Shown piece by piece: positions 33,121 through 44,068 of a stretch of DNA of 64,000 nucleotides. The first letter of the stretch is position 1. The number at the start of each line of letters is the position of its first letter. Location of the stretch: positions 61,271,766 through 61,335,765 of the forward strand of contig NC_072801.1 of NCBI RefSeq assembly GCF_028583425.1, in the 5' to 3' direction. Source of the stretch: Eublepharis macularius (taxonomy: Eukaryota > Chordata > Lepidosauria > Squamata > Eublepharidae). Below the pieces are notes generated by a model. That model was given only the letters and a program-made list of their open reading frames with translations, was not told where the DNA came from and ran no database searches. Made by a program: the position numbers and the translations under genes.

Positions 33121-34265
33121 CCAAGCGCTGAAAAAATATAATGTCTAACAATGTACCGGGAAGTGGGAGGAATGGGAGCTGAGGGTTGTATTTGGCCAGA
33201 CACATTTGGAGCAAGCCAAGCCCCAGCAGTGCTTCCAGCCTCTCAGAGATTTGTCTTAGTGTCGTCTGATGGCTGTGCAGGTCTAGAAGGCAATGACAGG
33301 CACAAACCATGTGGGTTGCCTTCTCCTGCGCCACTGGCCTCAGCAGTGCAGCCCGTGCCTTGGTTGCTTAGGCAGAGATCTGGCCCTGCGCACCAAGCAA
33401 AATGGCCTGGCATGCCACCGTCAGGACAAATGCCAGAAGTTGCCTACCCCAGTTTAAAATATACTGACTGCAAAATGAGTGGCAGCAGCCCTTCTGCCTC
33501 CCGGAACCCATGGTGATGGTGTGCAGCTGATCATGCGCTGGGGGTTTCTTACAGGCTGATGATCTCCTCCCACACACATGGACCATCACCACAAGTGAAA
33601 TCCTTTCAGAGTAACATTTAAACAGGCTCCATCTCCTGAGGCGTGTTTGTGGTAAACTCCTGCGGCAGAGGAGGAATAATTCCCACACCTTAGTGCTTTC
33701 GCACACTATTAGATAGAATGGGATTTGCTGTTGTCATCCTCTAGGCTTTTTCCTGTAACATTTCCCTATCAAGAGAAGATGGCTCCTTCCTCGCCTTCTA
33801 ACCTTGAACTGCCCAGTTCCCCTAAGCAGCATTAATGTATCCAGTGGCAACTTAAACTTCTAGCAAAACAGGGCTGTGTATACTTCCCACTCCCCTGGAT
33901 TAATTACAGATTAAAAAGTAGCTTTAAAGTTCAATTCAGGGTTTATCTACATGGGGATGTGAGCTTAATCTTTATTAAATTGGGTGAGGATTTGCTATAG
34001 GATTTGCTATAGGGGCTAAACCCTATACTTACAGAGAAATTTTGACTGTGTCCTTAAACACGTGCATCCTCTTTTGATCCAAGTACCATATCACTGACCG
34101 ATGAAAGGATGGGACAAACAGCTTCCACCCGTCAAGACTTTAACTTCTTAAGAGTCTATCCAGGCTCACAAGTAGATGTGCATTAGCTTTGCATCCAGTT
34201 GCTTCTCCACTTGATTCTTTGCAACAGAATGTGTGAGGAGGCTTCACTGAAAACATTAATGAATT
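33121..34265. other. No gene recognised
   Basis: Unique-looking sequence with some CpGs but no exon that I can support. Confidence 0.45.
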
Positions 34266-34452
34266 ATTGGGTTGCCAATCTCCAGGGGGTGGCTGAAGAT
34301 CTCCTGGACTCTCTTATCACCCTCTTAGCCTAACTTACATCATAAGGTGTAGGATGTAAGGTGAGGATAATATGGTGAAAGAGAAAACTATGTGAGATGC
34401 CCTAAATTTCTTGGAAGAAAGGCAGGATAAAAATGCAATAGATAAATAGGGC
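34266..34452 (+). repeat. Family A fragment followed by SINE 3' half
   Basis: 34268-34310 is the first 45 bases of family A (TGGGTTGCCAATCTCCAGGG). It is joined to 34320-34452, the 3' half of a Sauria-type SINE (AGCCTAACTTACATCATAAG to GGCAGGATAAAAATGC). 34453-35032 holds nothing recognised. Confidence 0.6.
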
Positions 34453-35032
34453 AGCTGCACTAAGGAGGTGAGTGTTGTTTAACCCTCACACTTACCTTTT
34501 CTTTTGTGAGATATGCTCTGAGTTCCAATCATAAGGTTACTAGCAGTCCTGGAAAAAAATCTATCACGTTAAAAGAGGCTAAATGTGTGGATGGCAGTTC
34601 TCATGGTATGGAGATAAATTACACCACCTGGTAACAACATCTCATTAAGCCACTATTAAAGAGACAGGGAAATTTTTTTCTCCAGGCAGTTGGCACCACT
34701 ATCCAGTTGGGGGAAAAGACGGGCATCCCCCTTTGTACTGAATAAAATGAATAGTAGCTATGGGGAGTAACTCCACCCTGCCCAAGAACATGGACCTGAT
34801 TCCAAATGTTCCTCCAAGTGATTTTTAAATGACACCATGAGAGATCCATTTATAGACACCACACACCCCAATGAAACGTATTATTTTCTGCCCCAATACC
34901 TGGTATGAGTTAGATATGATTTACTAACTAAAATTACAACACACATGCTTACTTGAACTCAGCAGACGACCTCTGGACTCCAGACTCCCTCTCACTGATC
35001 TGACTCATCATGACTACCATTGAATTGTTACT

Positions 35033-35283
35033 TAAATAACAACATCAACATTTCATTTGTATAATGCCCTTCAGGAAAACTTAACACCCACTCAGAACAG
35101 TTTACAATGTATGTCATTATTATCCCCACGACAATCACCCTGTGAGGTGGGTGGGGCTAAGAGAGCTCTGAGAAGTTGTGACTGACCCAAGGTCACCCAG
35201 CTGGCTTCAAGCGGAGGAGTGGGGAATCAAACCCGGTTCTCCAGATTAGAGTCCTACTGCTCTTAACCTCTACACCAAATGAA
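35033..35283 (-). repeat. Sauria-type SINE, antisense
   Basis: GCCCTTCAGGAAAACTTAAC, CCTGTGAGGTGGGTGGGGCT, CAAGGTCACCCAGCTGGCTT and CCGGTTCTCCAGATTAGAGT in the order expected for the reverse strand. Confidence 0.85.
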
Positions 35284-36974
35284 GTTTGGCTAGACATTTA
35301 TGGGATGCATATTGTCGATTGGCTCAGAGAAATTGGGGGAAGGGTCTGTTTCTATTTTAAACCCAAGAATATCCTGAGGAGTTCCAGTTTCCATTTCAGT
35401 CCTCTCACTGTAGCTCTCTCAGGACTGCAGTATGCCTCTCCGAGCCTTGTTGTGCTTAAGGTGGCCGCTCTTTCTTCCTGCCCATTCCCACCCATTCCCC
35501 TGCCCTGACTCTTCTGGCAGGGACCAGGACAGTTTAGCACGTGATGCCCTCTGGGCAGCTGGTCAAGGGCAGCCGGCCTCTGGCGCCAGCGGCAGGGCTT
35601 GACACAGGCTTTCCAGCCCTGGTAATTAATCAGACCAGGACCATGTCTTTAAGCGAGGGCAGAGAGTCTCTTGGACACAAATGTGAGCAGAACAGATGTG
35701 ATTCAGTCTGCTAGTACCACAAAGCTAGAAGAAGTCCAGAACCCGCCACAAAAAAAATCCCTTATTTTGTGACACCTCCCTTGCCCTGAGGTTTGCCAAC
35801 CGGCCAAAAAGAAACCAGGCTGGCCTGCTCCTGCGCTTTGAGAGCTTTTTTTGAATGGCTTGTGGCTCACCTGCTAAGAGTGAGAAACCAAACTGCTGTT
35901 AAAAGAAGAGCCTCAGGTCCCTGCGCAACAGCTGACAACTTTGGCCTGCTCCCGATTCTGCGGATGGAATCCCCCATGGAAACCAGATCGTACTCTCCAA
36001 GTATCCCTGTTTTATAGCCCCTGCCTCTGTAAGCCTATGTCTTTGGGAAGGAGAGGGAGATTGAAATGTGATGAGTTTCCAGAGCCTCAGCGTTCATCTC
36101 TCTCCTCTCTCAGTCTAACAGTTACAATCTCTAAGAAGATAGTGGTTTGGATCCAACCAGCTGACTTAGTAAGTCTTACCCAGTCTCCCTCCTTACTACA
36201 GCCCCCATCTCACACGGCTTTTGCCCATGCAGGTCCCATGCTTCCCCACATATCCATTTTTTGATGGTCAAAGGGGACTCCCACCTCCTTTTTTTCACCA
36301 TCAGGAAAGCTGGCTGAATCCAACCCAACGTTTCCACCTTGTTTTTAGTGTGCACGCATGTAAACGGCAGTGCATGAACAGTAAGACGCTTAAGCAAAGC
36401 ACAGCCTGTCCTTTCAAACACGGCAAGGGAAACACATATTTGAATTATTTGTAATAGGTTGTAGGGAAAATGCATTTCCCCCTCCCCTCCACCAAAAAAT
36501 AAAAAGTAGTCTTGGAGACTAACAAGTTTTAATTCTCTTGTAAGCTTTCACAAAATTCAAGAAGTGGAGAATGAGACAGAATAATGTAAACCTTGGGTTC
36601 AGAAATGCACAGAAACTGTTCACAGTAGAAATAATTGCTAAGATGAGTAACTCTTAGATTGGATGATAAATCTCAAATCCTTGTTAAGCCCTTGGAATCA
36701 CATTAAAATTTGGTAGTGTTTAAGGCGCCACTAGCCTCCTGTTTATTTACTTAGTTTTGCTGCACACTGCAACAGTCCTCTATATAGTTTTCATGCCAAC
36801 TCAGCAATGGGCCATCCACATAGCAGTTGTCCCTTCATCTTCCTTGCCTGCCCTATCCAGTCTGCATTCTAACTTCCCCCCCAAAAAGGTGAGTTACCAG
36901 CTAAACTTAATAAAATATTAAAGAAACAGAGGACAAGATACAGCCCATTTTAAGGACATTTAAGTCCTACAGAG
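35284..36974. other. No gene recognised
   Basis: Mostly unique sequence. 36505-36560 (TAGTCTTGGAGACTAACAAG then GTAAGCTTTCAC) is a diverged family P piece. Confidence 0.45.
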
Positions 36975-37190
36975 CCCTGACCTGGATAGCCCAGGTGAGC
37001 TTGATCATTCTCATCAGATCTCAGAAGCTAAGCAGGTTCACCCTTGGTTAGTAATTGGATGGGAGACCTCCAACTAAGGCCAGGGTTGCAGAGGGAGGCA
37101 ATGGCAATCCACCTCTTGCCCTGAAAACCCTGTCAGAGGTCGCCATAAGTCAGCTCTGACTTGAGGTCACTCTCCACCACCACCAAGTCC
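36975..37190 (+). repeat. 5S rRNA-derived SINE, sense
   Basis: CTGACCTGGATAGCCCAGGT, GATCTCAGAAGCTAAGCAGG and TTAGTAATTGGATGGGAGAC match the 5S rRNA internal promoter region (A box, intermediate element, C box). A non-5S body (GTTGCAGAGGGAGGCAATGG) and tail (CCATAAGTCAGCTCTGACTT) follow. It is a SINE, not a 5S gene: the body is unrelated to 5S rRNA and five copies are dispersed in the window. Confidence 0.8.
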
Positions 37191-37321
37191 CTCAGGAGAG
37201 ATTTAAGCATGTACAGTTGAAAGCAAAGGGGAGTTAAATGTGTGGATCTTCTACTAAATATATACATCCCACACAAAAGCAGTAAACTGAAAATGAAATA
37301 ATAGAACAAACTCTGTGAGAG

Positions 37322-37545
37322 CTGCTGTAGCATAGTGGTTAAGTAGTTGAGTTGTGAGTCAGCACTCTTCTGGTTTGAATCTATTGCCATGAGCTCAGCA
37401 GGCGGCCTTGAGTAAGAAACTCCTCTCAGCCCCAGTGCCCCAGCTCTATTGTGGGGATCATAACAACACTGACTTTATTCACTGCTCTAAGTAAGCACTG
37501 ATCTGTCTAGAAGAGTGGTATATAAGCACACTGTTAGTATTAGCA
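37322..37545 (+). repeat. tRNA-derived SINE, sense
   Basis: Head GCTGTAGCATAGTGGTTAAG, then CCATGAGCTCAGCAGGCGGC, CCAGCTCTATTGTGGGGATC and the tail GAGTGGTATATAAGCACACT. Same family as 4651-4850. Confidence 0.8.
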
Positions 37546-37867
37546 TAGGAGCAGAAGGAAACTTAAAATCCCTCTCTGTCCATGGTCCAAGCCATGAATC
37601 CAATGAGGGAAAGAATGACAAGAATCAGGGATGGGAGTACTGAAAACTAGAAACAAGAAGTCTGGAGGAATGAAAAAAAGTTTTGACTTGGTGTTAAAAC
37701 CTATCAAGTCAAGTAGGTCCTCTTGAGAAGGCTATTCCACAATTGTGGGGCCACCACTAAGAGGGCTTTGCTGCTCACAGTTATAAATTTCACCTCTCAA
37801 TTATATGAAACAGCCTCCCCAGAAGATCTTAAAACCCAGGTTTGGATCTACTGAGCAAGTTTAGATG

Positions 37868-38092
37868 TAGGTGGTGGTAGAGCGTGCCCTCAAGTCATAG
37901 CTGACTTATGGCAACCCTTGGTGGGGTTTTCATGGTAAGTGACTTACAGAGTAGGTTTGCCATTGCCTGCCTCTGCAACCTTGGTCTTCGTTGGCAGTCT
38001 CCCATCCAAGTACCAACCAAGGCCGAGTCTGCTTTGCTTCTGAGATCTGACGAGATCAGGTTCACCTGGGCTATCCAGGTCAGGGTTAGATG
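37868..38092 (-). repeat. 5S rRNA-derived SINE, antisense
   Basis: TCATAGCTGACTTATGGCAA, GCCATTGCCTGCCTCTGCAA, then CTTCTGAGATCTGACGAGAT with CAGGTTCACCTGGGC; the best-preserved 5S-like part in the window. Confidence 0.8.
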
Positions 38093-38370
38093 TAGGTAGC
38101 TGACATTATTTTTTCAAAGAAATATTCTGCTTGTGCAGTCCATCTGCAGGATTAGGGACTGGCAACAAACTGTTTTTATTATCATTTTCCTTCTGAGGAC
38201 AAGATAGGATTGGGGAAGAGCCGGAAAGGAGGAGGAACTGGGTGAGTGGTAGACCAAAGACTCAGTCTGGATTTGGCCAGTAAGATCAAGAAATGAAGCC
38301 TGATGCTGGAATAATTTGTCTCCATGTCACTACTTGGGTTTCTACAGTGCATTGCTCCTTGCTTCACTAA

Positions 38371-38604
38371 GAGCAGAACCACAAGTGACAAAAGGCACAG
38401 ATTGGACACTTGTCTGCTTCCCTCAAGTTTTGATGGGAAATGTAGGCAGCTTGGCGGAATGTTGGACAAGTGACAGTTGAAAAGTCCATTGGACAGCAGT
38501 CAGAGAGCGAAGCTGCGAGACCAGGATGCCTACATTTCCCATCAAAACTTGAGGGAAGCTGACAAGTGTCCAATCTGTGCCTTTTGTCACTTGTGGTTCT
38601 GCTC
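38371..38604. mobile_element. Family C palindromic element, intact
   Basis: Arms of about 77 bp are almost perfect inverted copies: AGCAGAACCACAAGTGACAA at the left and TTGTCACTTGTGGTTCTGCT at the right. The centre includes GGACAAGTGACAGTTGAAAA. The high arm identity suggests it is young or under repeated conversion. Confidence 0.85.
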
Positions 38605-39071
38605 CCAGAAGAATGTGAGCAAATATCTCATGCTCATACATACATCTTTCCATGGTGCTACTTGCTCAAAATTGTCACAACTGCTTGCATAGGAATCAAC
38701 ACGATCGCAAACCTTTTAGATACCATTAATGGTGCTGGTGAGAACCATCTTGCAGAATCCAACCTGTTGGGGGTTAAAAACCCAAAATGTAAATCAAACA
38801 GTGTGGGACAGAGGATTTTGATCCTGGAATCAGGAAGGGAGAATTGCTGTAGCCCTGTTCTCCCAACACATGTGGGCAGGATGTAAGTGTGAAATGGAGA
38901 TTGTGGGAGATTGCGCTTCTTAGCCCTGCCTCTCAACCTCCAGGCATTCACCTGGACATCTGAGCCTACATGTGTACATGTTGTATACAGGAAGGTTTTC
39001 CCCACAAAATGCCCTGGCTGGCACGTACAGAGCCCATATCTGAATGAACATATGGAACTTAAGCGTGAGGG

Positions 39072-39302
39072 CTAGGGTTACCAGCCTTCAGTTGTTGCCT
39101 GGAGATCACCCAGAATGACAACAGAGCTCCAGCCAACAGAGATTAGTTCCCCTGGAGAAAATGGCTGCTTGGGGGAGGGGGTGGGGTGGACTCTATAGCA
39201 TTATACCCTGCTAAGTTTGCTCCCCTCTCCAAATCCCGCCTTTTCCAGGCTTCACTCCCCAAATCTCCAGGAACTTCCCAATTCAGGGTTGGCAACCCTA
39301 GT
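39072..39302 (+). mobile_element. Family A element
   Basis: CTAGGGTTACCAGCCTTCAG to CAGGGTTGGCAACCCTAG, core CCTGGAGAAAATGGCTGCTT. Full length. Confidence 0.85.
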
Positions 39303-40299
39303 CAGTGAGCACAATTCCCCATCCACCACCTGCACCACACATTCATTTTCCACACATTCCTGGCACAAACTGAGCTCTTTAAAATGCTAAATGAACAGTT
39401 GGCTTCATCTGAGGAGATAGGAATGGTACAAAATTACCTCAGACAGGCTGAAATACTCAGCATATCTACAGGAGACCTCTTGCCATCTGTAGCTGCGGGA
39501 ACTGAGATTAGGCCCTGTCTCTGTTTTCTTCTCTTGCACTTTTGCACGTACACCCACCTGGGGCAGAAAACCAGCCAGCGCAGGCCTGAGCCAGAATCCT
39601 GACAGAAATGGATTTGCCGCTTATCTCCTTGGGAGCGAACAATGAACAAAAAATGTAGAATTTACACTCTTCCCTAGAGCACTGAATTTTGGCCTATCTC
39701 AAGATGACAGGCAGGTCTGATTTTGAGGTTTTAGAGAGGGAAACTAGAAAGCAGAGAAGAGGGAGGCACCACACACACGAAAACTGGAGTGGAGGATGGT
39801 TTAATTTCAGCCCTTGGGGGAATCCTTTTCCACAGGTGAAAATCAATGGAAGAGAAGGAAGAGATTGACTATAGGCACCTTCCTTATATTTGTAATGGCT
39901 CTGCTCCACTCATGAATACTCTGCTCCACTCATCTGGAATGCCTTCTGAAAAGTATTCTCTAGATATTAAACATCCCAGACTTTCCTCTCCCTTTCAGGC
40001 AAAGATATAAGTGAATGTTTTCTCCAAGGAAAGCACATGGGGAAGTACTGCAGCTGACCTCTTGCTGCAAATTTGGAAACAACATTTTCATGTAGATTTG
40101 AAATGTGAACTAAAATACTGTTTTTGAAATAGTCACACCTCAAATTCCATTTTTAATAGGAAGGAAGGAAGGAAGGAAGGAAGGAAGGAAGGAGTCTAAA
40201 TGCTGTCAACACATTTTAAGGCAATGATGCTGTTAGCATGACATTCCATACTCTGTATCTAAAACCTGCATATCCAAGATCATTTTTAATAGCGACTGT
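39303..40299. other. No gene; (GGAA)n microsatellite
   Basis: A (GGAA)n run lies at 40158-40193. Nothing else recognised. Confidence 0.6.
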
Positions 40300-40420
40300 G
40301 CCAATCTCCATGTGGGGCCATGGATATCTCCCAAAATCCCTCCCTCCCGAAATCCTGCCCTTCCCAGGCTTCACACCCAAATCTCCAGGAATTTCCCAAC
40401 CCATAGTTGGCAACCCCAGT
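40300..40420 (+). mobile_element. Family A element with internal deletion
   Basis: GTGCCAATCTCCATGTGGGG joins directly to the 3' part (CCCAAATCTCCAGGAATTTC and GTTGGCAACCCC). Confidence 0.7.
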
Positions 40421-40627
40421 TTGGATTAGGAGAATATAGATTTGAAGTGTTGCAAGCTAATTCAAATTAGATTTGCTAAATATTCTGATTCCAATGCACC
40501 AGATGTGCGAGCTCATTGTCTTCTAAAACCTACTTTGTGTGTGCACAATTTAAATCTTAAGACACTTAGAAGAGAATGCCAATGATTCAGTTGTTGTTAT
40601 CTATCTATTTTAAAGAAAAACAATTAT

Positions 40628-40856
40628 ATACATTTTATTTATTTATATCTCACCTTTCTCCCCAATGGGGAACGAAAGCATCTTACGTTATTCTCCCCTC
40701 CTCCGTTTTATCCTTACACCAAACCTGTGAGTTAAGTTAGGCTTAAATGTGATTGCCCCAAGGTCATCTTGTAAGCTTCCATAGCAGAGCAGGGATTAAA
40801 ACTTTGGTCTTTCAGATCCTAGCCTGAAATTTTAACCAATACACCACAATATCTAG
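40628..40856 (-). repeat. Sauria-type SINE, antisense
   Basis: TTTATTTATTTATATCTCAC, CCCAATGGGGAACGAAAGCA, CCCCAAGGTCATCTTGTAAG and TTTTAACCAATACACCACAA. 40857-41210 shows nothing recognised. Confidence 0.8.
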
Positions 40857-41210
40857 ATCTCCTCTCTTCCAAAAGTTAAAATGCAAAAATAGTCTTCTGT
40901 TGTCTGCCATCCTTTAACTGGACTGTTTCACTTAGTTTGGACAACTTAGCAATTTGTCAAACATATCCATGTGCTGCAATTCAAATATTTGGAGTTTCCA
41001 GCAAACAGAAGGTCAGTTCAGTTATGCCATGTAAGATATTCCCAAAGTCAAACTGGTCCTCAAGGACTGCAGTGCAATATGACCTCACTTCGCATAGTTA
41101 CAGAAGTCTCCCTTCAGGTCATCTTTCACAGGTACTGTCAGTAAAAATAACTAGTCAGGTTCTTCCATTCTTGTGAAACTTTTTTTACCACACCTTGTAT
41201 TTCTTATATC

Positions 41211-41430
41211 TAGGGTTGCCAACCTCCACATGGTGGATGGAGATCTCCCAGAATTGCTACTGATCTCCAGGTCAGACAGCAGTTCCCCTGGACAAAATCG
41301 CTGCTTTGCAGGACTGTATGGCACAATACCGTGCTGAGGTCCCTCCCCCCAAAACCACACCCTCTGCAGGCTCCACTCCTCAAATCTCCAGGAATTTCCC
41401 AGCCTGAAGCTGGCAACCCTATATGTATCT
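41211..41430 (+). mobile_element. Family A element
   Basis: CTAGGGTTGCCAACCTCCAC to GAAGCTGGCAACCCTAT; full length, both ends clear. 41431-42060 shows nothing recognised. Confidence 0.85.
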
Positions 41431-42062
41431 CAAATATGTGTTTCCAAAATCAGGAGTTCTCAGTCTTTCTGAACTTGCAGGCACATGGGAATTCTTGGGT
41501 GCCACCACAAAATGGTTGCCACAAGAGGCGGAACCAACCACAGAATGACAAGAAGTGAAGTTGTGCATGACTCTAGTAGTAACTTTTCAACATTTCAGGC
41601 AGATGCTCTGTTTAACGGGATGATTTTTAAAATTAGCATAATGTTTCAAAATGTTTTTTGCGTGCATGCAGCTTTACTGCATGATGACTGCAGGTAAGAC
41701 CCTTGTGCTGTGGTGGCAGCGGCTGCCAAAGCAACTTTTTAAAAAATTTGCACAACCAATCAGATCTCCAACAGCCAATCAGAAGCCCTACTAGACAAAA
41801 AAACCCACCTGGCCCTTCCCACTTTCTAAAAACACTTGGCAGGTGCCAGGAAAGGTGTCGACAGATGTCAAGGCACCCATAGGGGCTCCTGGTCCATATT
41901 AAAAAATCCAGTTTATTTCCTACTTGCCCTATCACACTAGCCCTGAGTTTTAGACAGAACTGCAATTTATACACAAACTAAGTAAACTTCAGTTTAGGGC
42001 ATCAGATTATAAGGGTCTTTAAATAAAGGTAAAAAACACCTTAAAATTACCATTTTGGTTAA

Positions 42063-42450
42063 CGTCAACCTCCAGTTGGTGGCTAGAGATCTCCCAGAAT
42101 TACAGCTGATCTCCAGAGATGCCAGAGATTAGTTCCCTTGAAGAAATGGCTGCTTTGGAGGACGGACTCTATAACATTATACCTGTCCCTCCCCTCTAGA
42201 GTTGCCAGCTCCAAGTTGGGAAATTCCTGGAGATTTGGAGGACAGAACCTGTGGTGGGCAAGGTCATCTAGCCCACCCTCCAAAGTAGCTATTTTCTTCA
42301 GAGGAACTGTTCACTGCAGCCTGGAGACCAGTTGTAATTCTGGAAGATCCCCAGCCACTGCCTAGAGATTGGTAACCCTACTCCCCTACCCTCTCCAGGC
42401 TCTACCTTCAAAATCTCCAGGAATTTCCCAACTTGGAGCTGGCAACCCTG
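42063..42450 (+). mobile_element. Family A element carrying a nested antisense family A copy
   Basis: The outer sense copy runs 42063-42198 and resumes at 42392-42450 (CCCTCTCCAGGCTCTACCTT to GGAGCTGGCAACCCTG). The inner antisense copy is TAGAGTTGCCAGCTCCAAGT to GATTGGTAACCCTA, 42199-42391. The outer sequence flanking it is CTCCCCTC on one side and CTCCCCTA on the other, a 7-of-8 match to an 8-bp target duplication. Confidence 0.8.
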
Positions 42451-42471
42451 TGGGGCCTCTTAGGGCCTCAG

Positions 42472-42697
42472 CATGTAGGCTTGCCAGCCTCTAGGTGATA
42501 GCTGGATATATCCCAGAATTACAACTGATCTCCAGGCAACAGAGATTAGTTTCCCTGGAGAAAATGGCTGCTTTGAAGAGTGAACTTTATGGAATTATAC
42601 CCCACTAAGGTCCCTCCCCTCCCCAAACCCCACCCTCTTCAGGCTCCGCCCCCAAAATCTCCAGGAATTTCCCAACCTGGACCTGGCAACGTTTTAA
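42472..42697 (+). mobile_element. Family A element
   Basis: GTAGGCTTGCCAGCCTCTAG to ACCTGGACCTGGCAACGTTT; core CCTGGAGAAAATGGCTGCTT. Confidence 0.85.
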
Positions 42698-42878
42698 GGC
42701 CCTGCGGTCATGGAGCCTAATAGACCTGAACTACTAGAAACATGCAGAGAAGGGATTAAATAAAAGATGCGGTTTTCATGATACTAAATTCTGCATCCAT
42801 TCTGTTGTCTTCCTGTAAAGGTAGGTAAAGGTAATCCCCTGTGCAAGTGTACTCGCATGAAATCCATGCAGCTCGTCT

Positions 42879-43089
42879 AGGGTTGCCAGCTTCTGGTTGG
42901 GAAATTCCTGGAGATTTGGGAGTTGGAGCCTGGAGAGGGTGGGAAGGAAGAGGGACTTCAGCTGGCTATAATGCCATAGAGTCCACCTTCCAAGACAGCC
43001 ATTTTCTCCAGGGAATTGATCTCTGCCACCTGGAGATAAGTTGTAATTCTGGGAGATCTCCAGCCACCACCTGGAGGCTGGCAACCTTA
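42879..43089 (-). mobile_element. Family A element, antisense
   Basis: CTAGGGTTGCCAGCTTCTGG to GAGGCTGGCAACCTTA. Flanks AGCTCGTC and AGCTCTGA share the first five bases. 43090-43529 shows nothing recognised. Confidence 0.85.
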
Positions 43090-43529
43090 AGCTCTGAACA
43101 TAGAGCATTCCTTTCCAGCAGGATCCCCGTTAGAGATCCTGTCAGTAAATGACATAGAGAGGGGAGGGGGGGAGGGAGGCAGAAGTGTGTTCTGGGCCAG
43201 AAATCTTGTCTGAGATTAGATATTGACTTTGTCATGAAATTCCACTTATCCAAGCGCTAAGCCCAGCATCTGCTGTATTTGGAAGCATAAGCTTCCCTGC
43301 GTATGCAACTACAAGAAAAGGGAGAGGCAGAGGGGCTGCGTGTTTTGTTGAGCAGGACAAGAATCCTGAAGGACAACACCAGGACGAGAAATACAAAGGT
43401 CGGTCCTTTTTCAGGTCCCAGCACCTGTATGCTCAGGGGCTATTCCATTCTTCAGATCGTGGTCTGCTGGCCAGAAGCATATTTTGCCCACACAAACAAC
43501 TAATAAAATAACCACTGTGCAGCAGAAAT

Positions 43530-43747
43530 AGGGCTGCAAGCTCCAGGTTGGGACATTCCTGGAGATTTTGGGGTGCAGCCTGGGAGGCTGGAGTTTTTGG
43601 AACAGGAAGCGCTCAACAGGGATGTGATGCCATAGAGTCCAATCTCCAAAGCAGCCATTTTCTCTGGGGGAATTGAAGTCTTTTGCCTGGAGAAGAATTG
43701 TAATTCCAGGAGATTTCTAGGCCCCACCGGGAGGCTGGAAACCCTAA
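43530..43747 (-). mobile_element. Family A element, antisense
   Basis: AGGGCTGCAAGCTCCAGGTT to GAGGCTGGAAACCCTA, core CAGCCATTTTCTCTGGGGGA. Confidence 0.8.
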
Positions 43748-43851
43748 GAAGGAAGAATTTCCACAGCCATGGAGTTCATATGGGCAGAAAGAGCATTACA
43801 ATAAAATATGAACTTTGGCTCAGTTTGTACTCATTAAACAAAATACACTGA

Positions 43852-44068
43852 GCGTGTTAGACCAGGTTCTGGTAGACCCAGGTTCCAAGCCCATTTTGCC
43901 ATGGCATGGAAGCTTGCTTGATGACCTTGGCCCGCTTACAAGCCTAACATTCCTGCCAATATGGATGTTGTGATGATAATATGGAGGAGAATAGAAGGAT
44001 GTTGTATGTCACTTTGGGCCCTTGTTAAGGAGAATAGTCGGGCTTAAATATCTACATACATACATGAG
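43852..44068 (+). repeat. Sauria-type SINE, sense, diverged
   Basis: GTTAGACCAGGTTCTGGTAG then ACCCAGGTTCCAAGCCCA, CATGGAAGCTTGCTTGATGA then CCTTGGCC, and the CACTTTGGGCCC 3' part. Confidence 0.65.

Noticed and set aside
36975-37080. 5S rRNA gene
   Set aside because: Only the internal promoter region matches; the 3' part is unrelated and the unit is dispersed, so it is a SINE.
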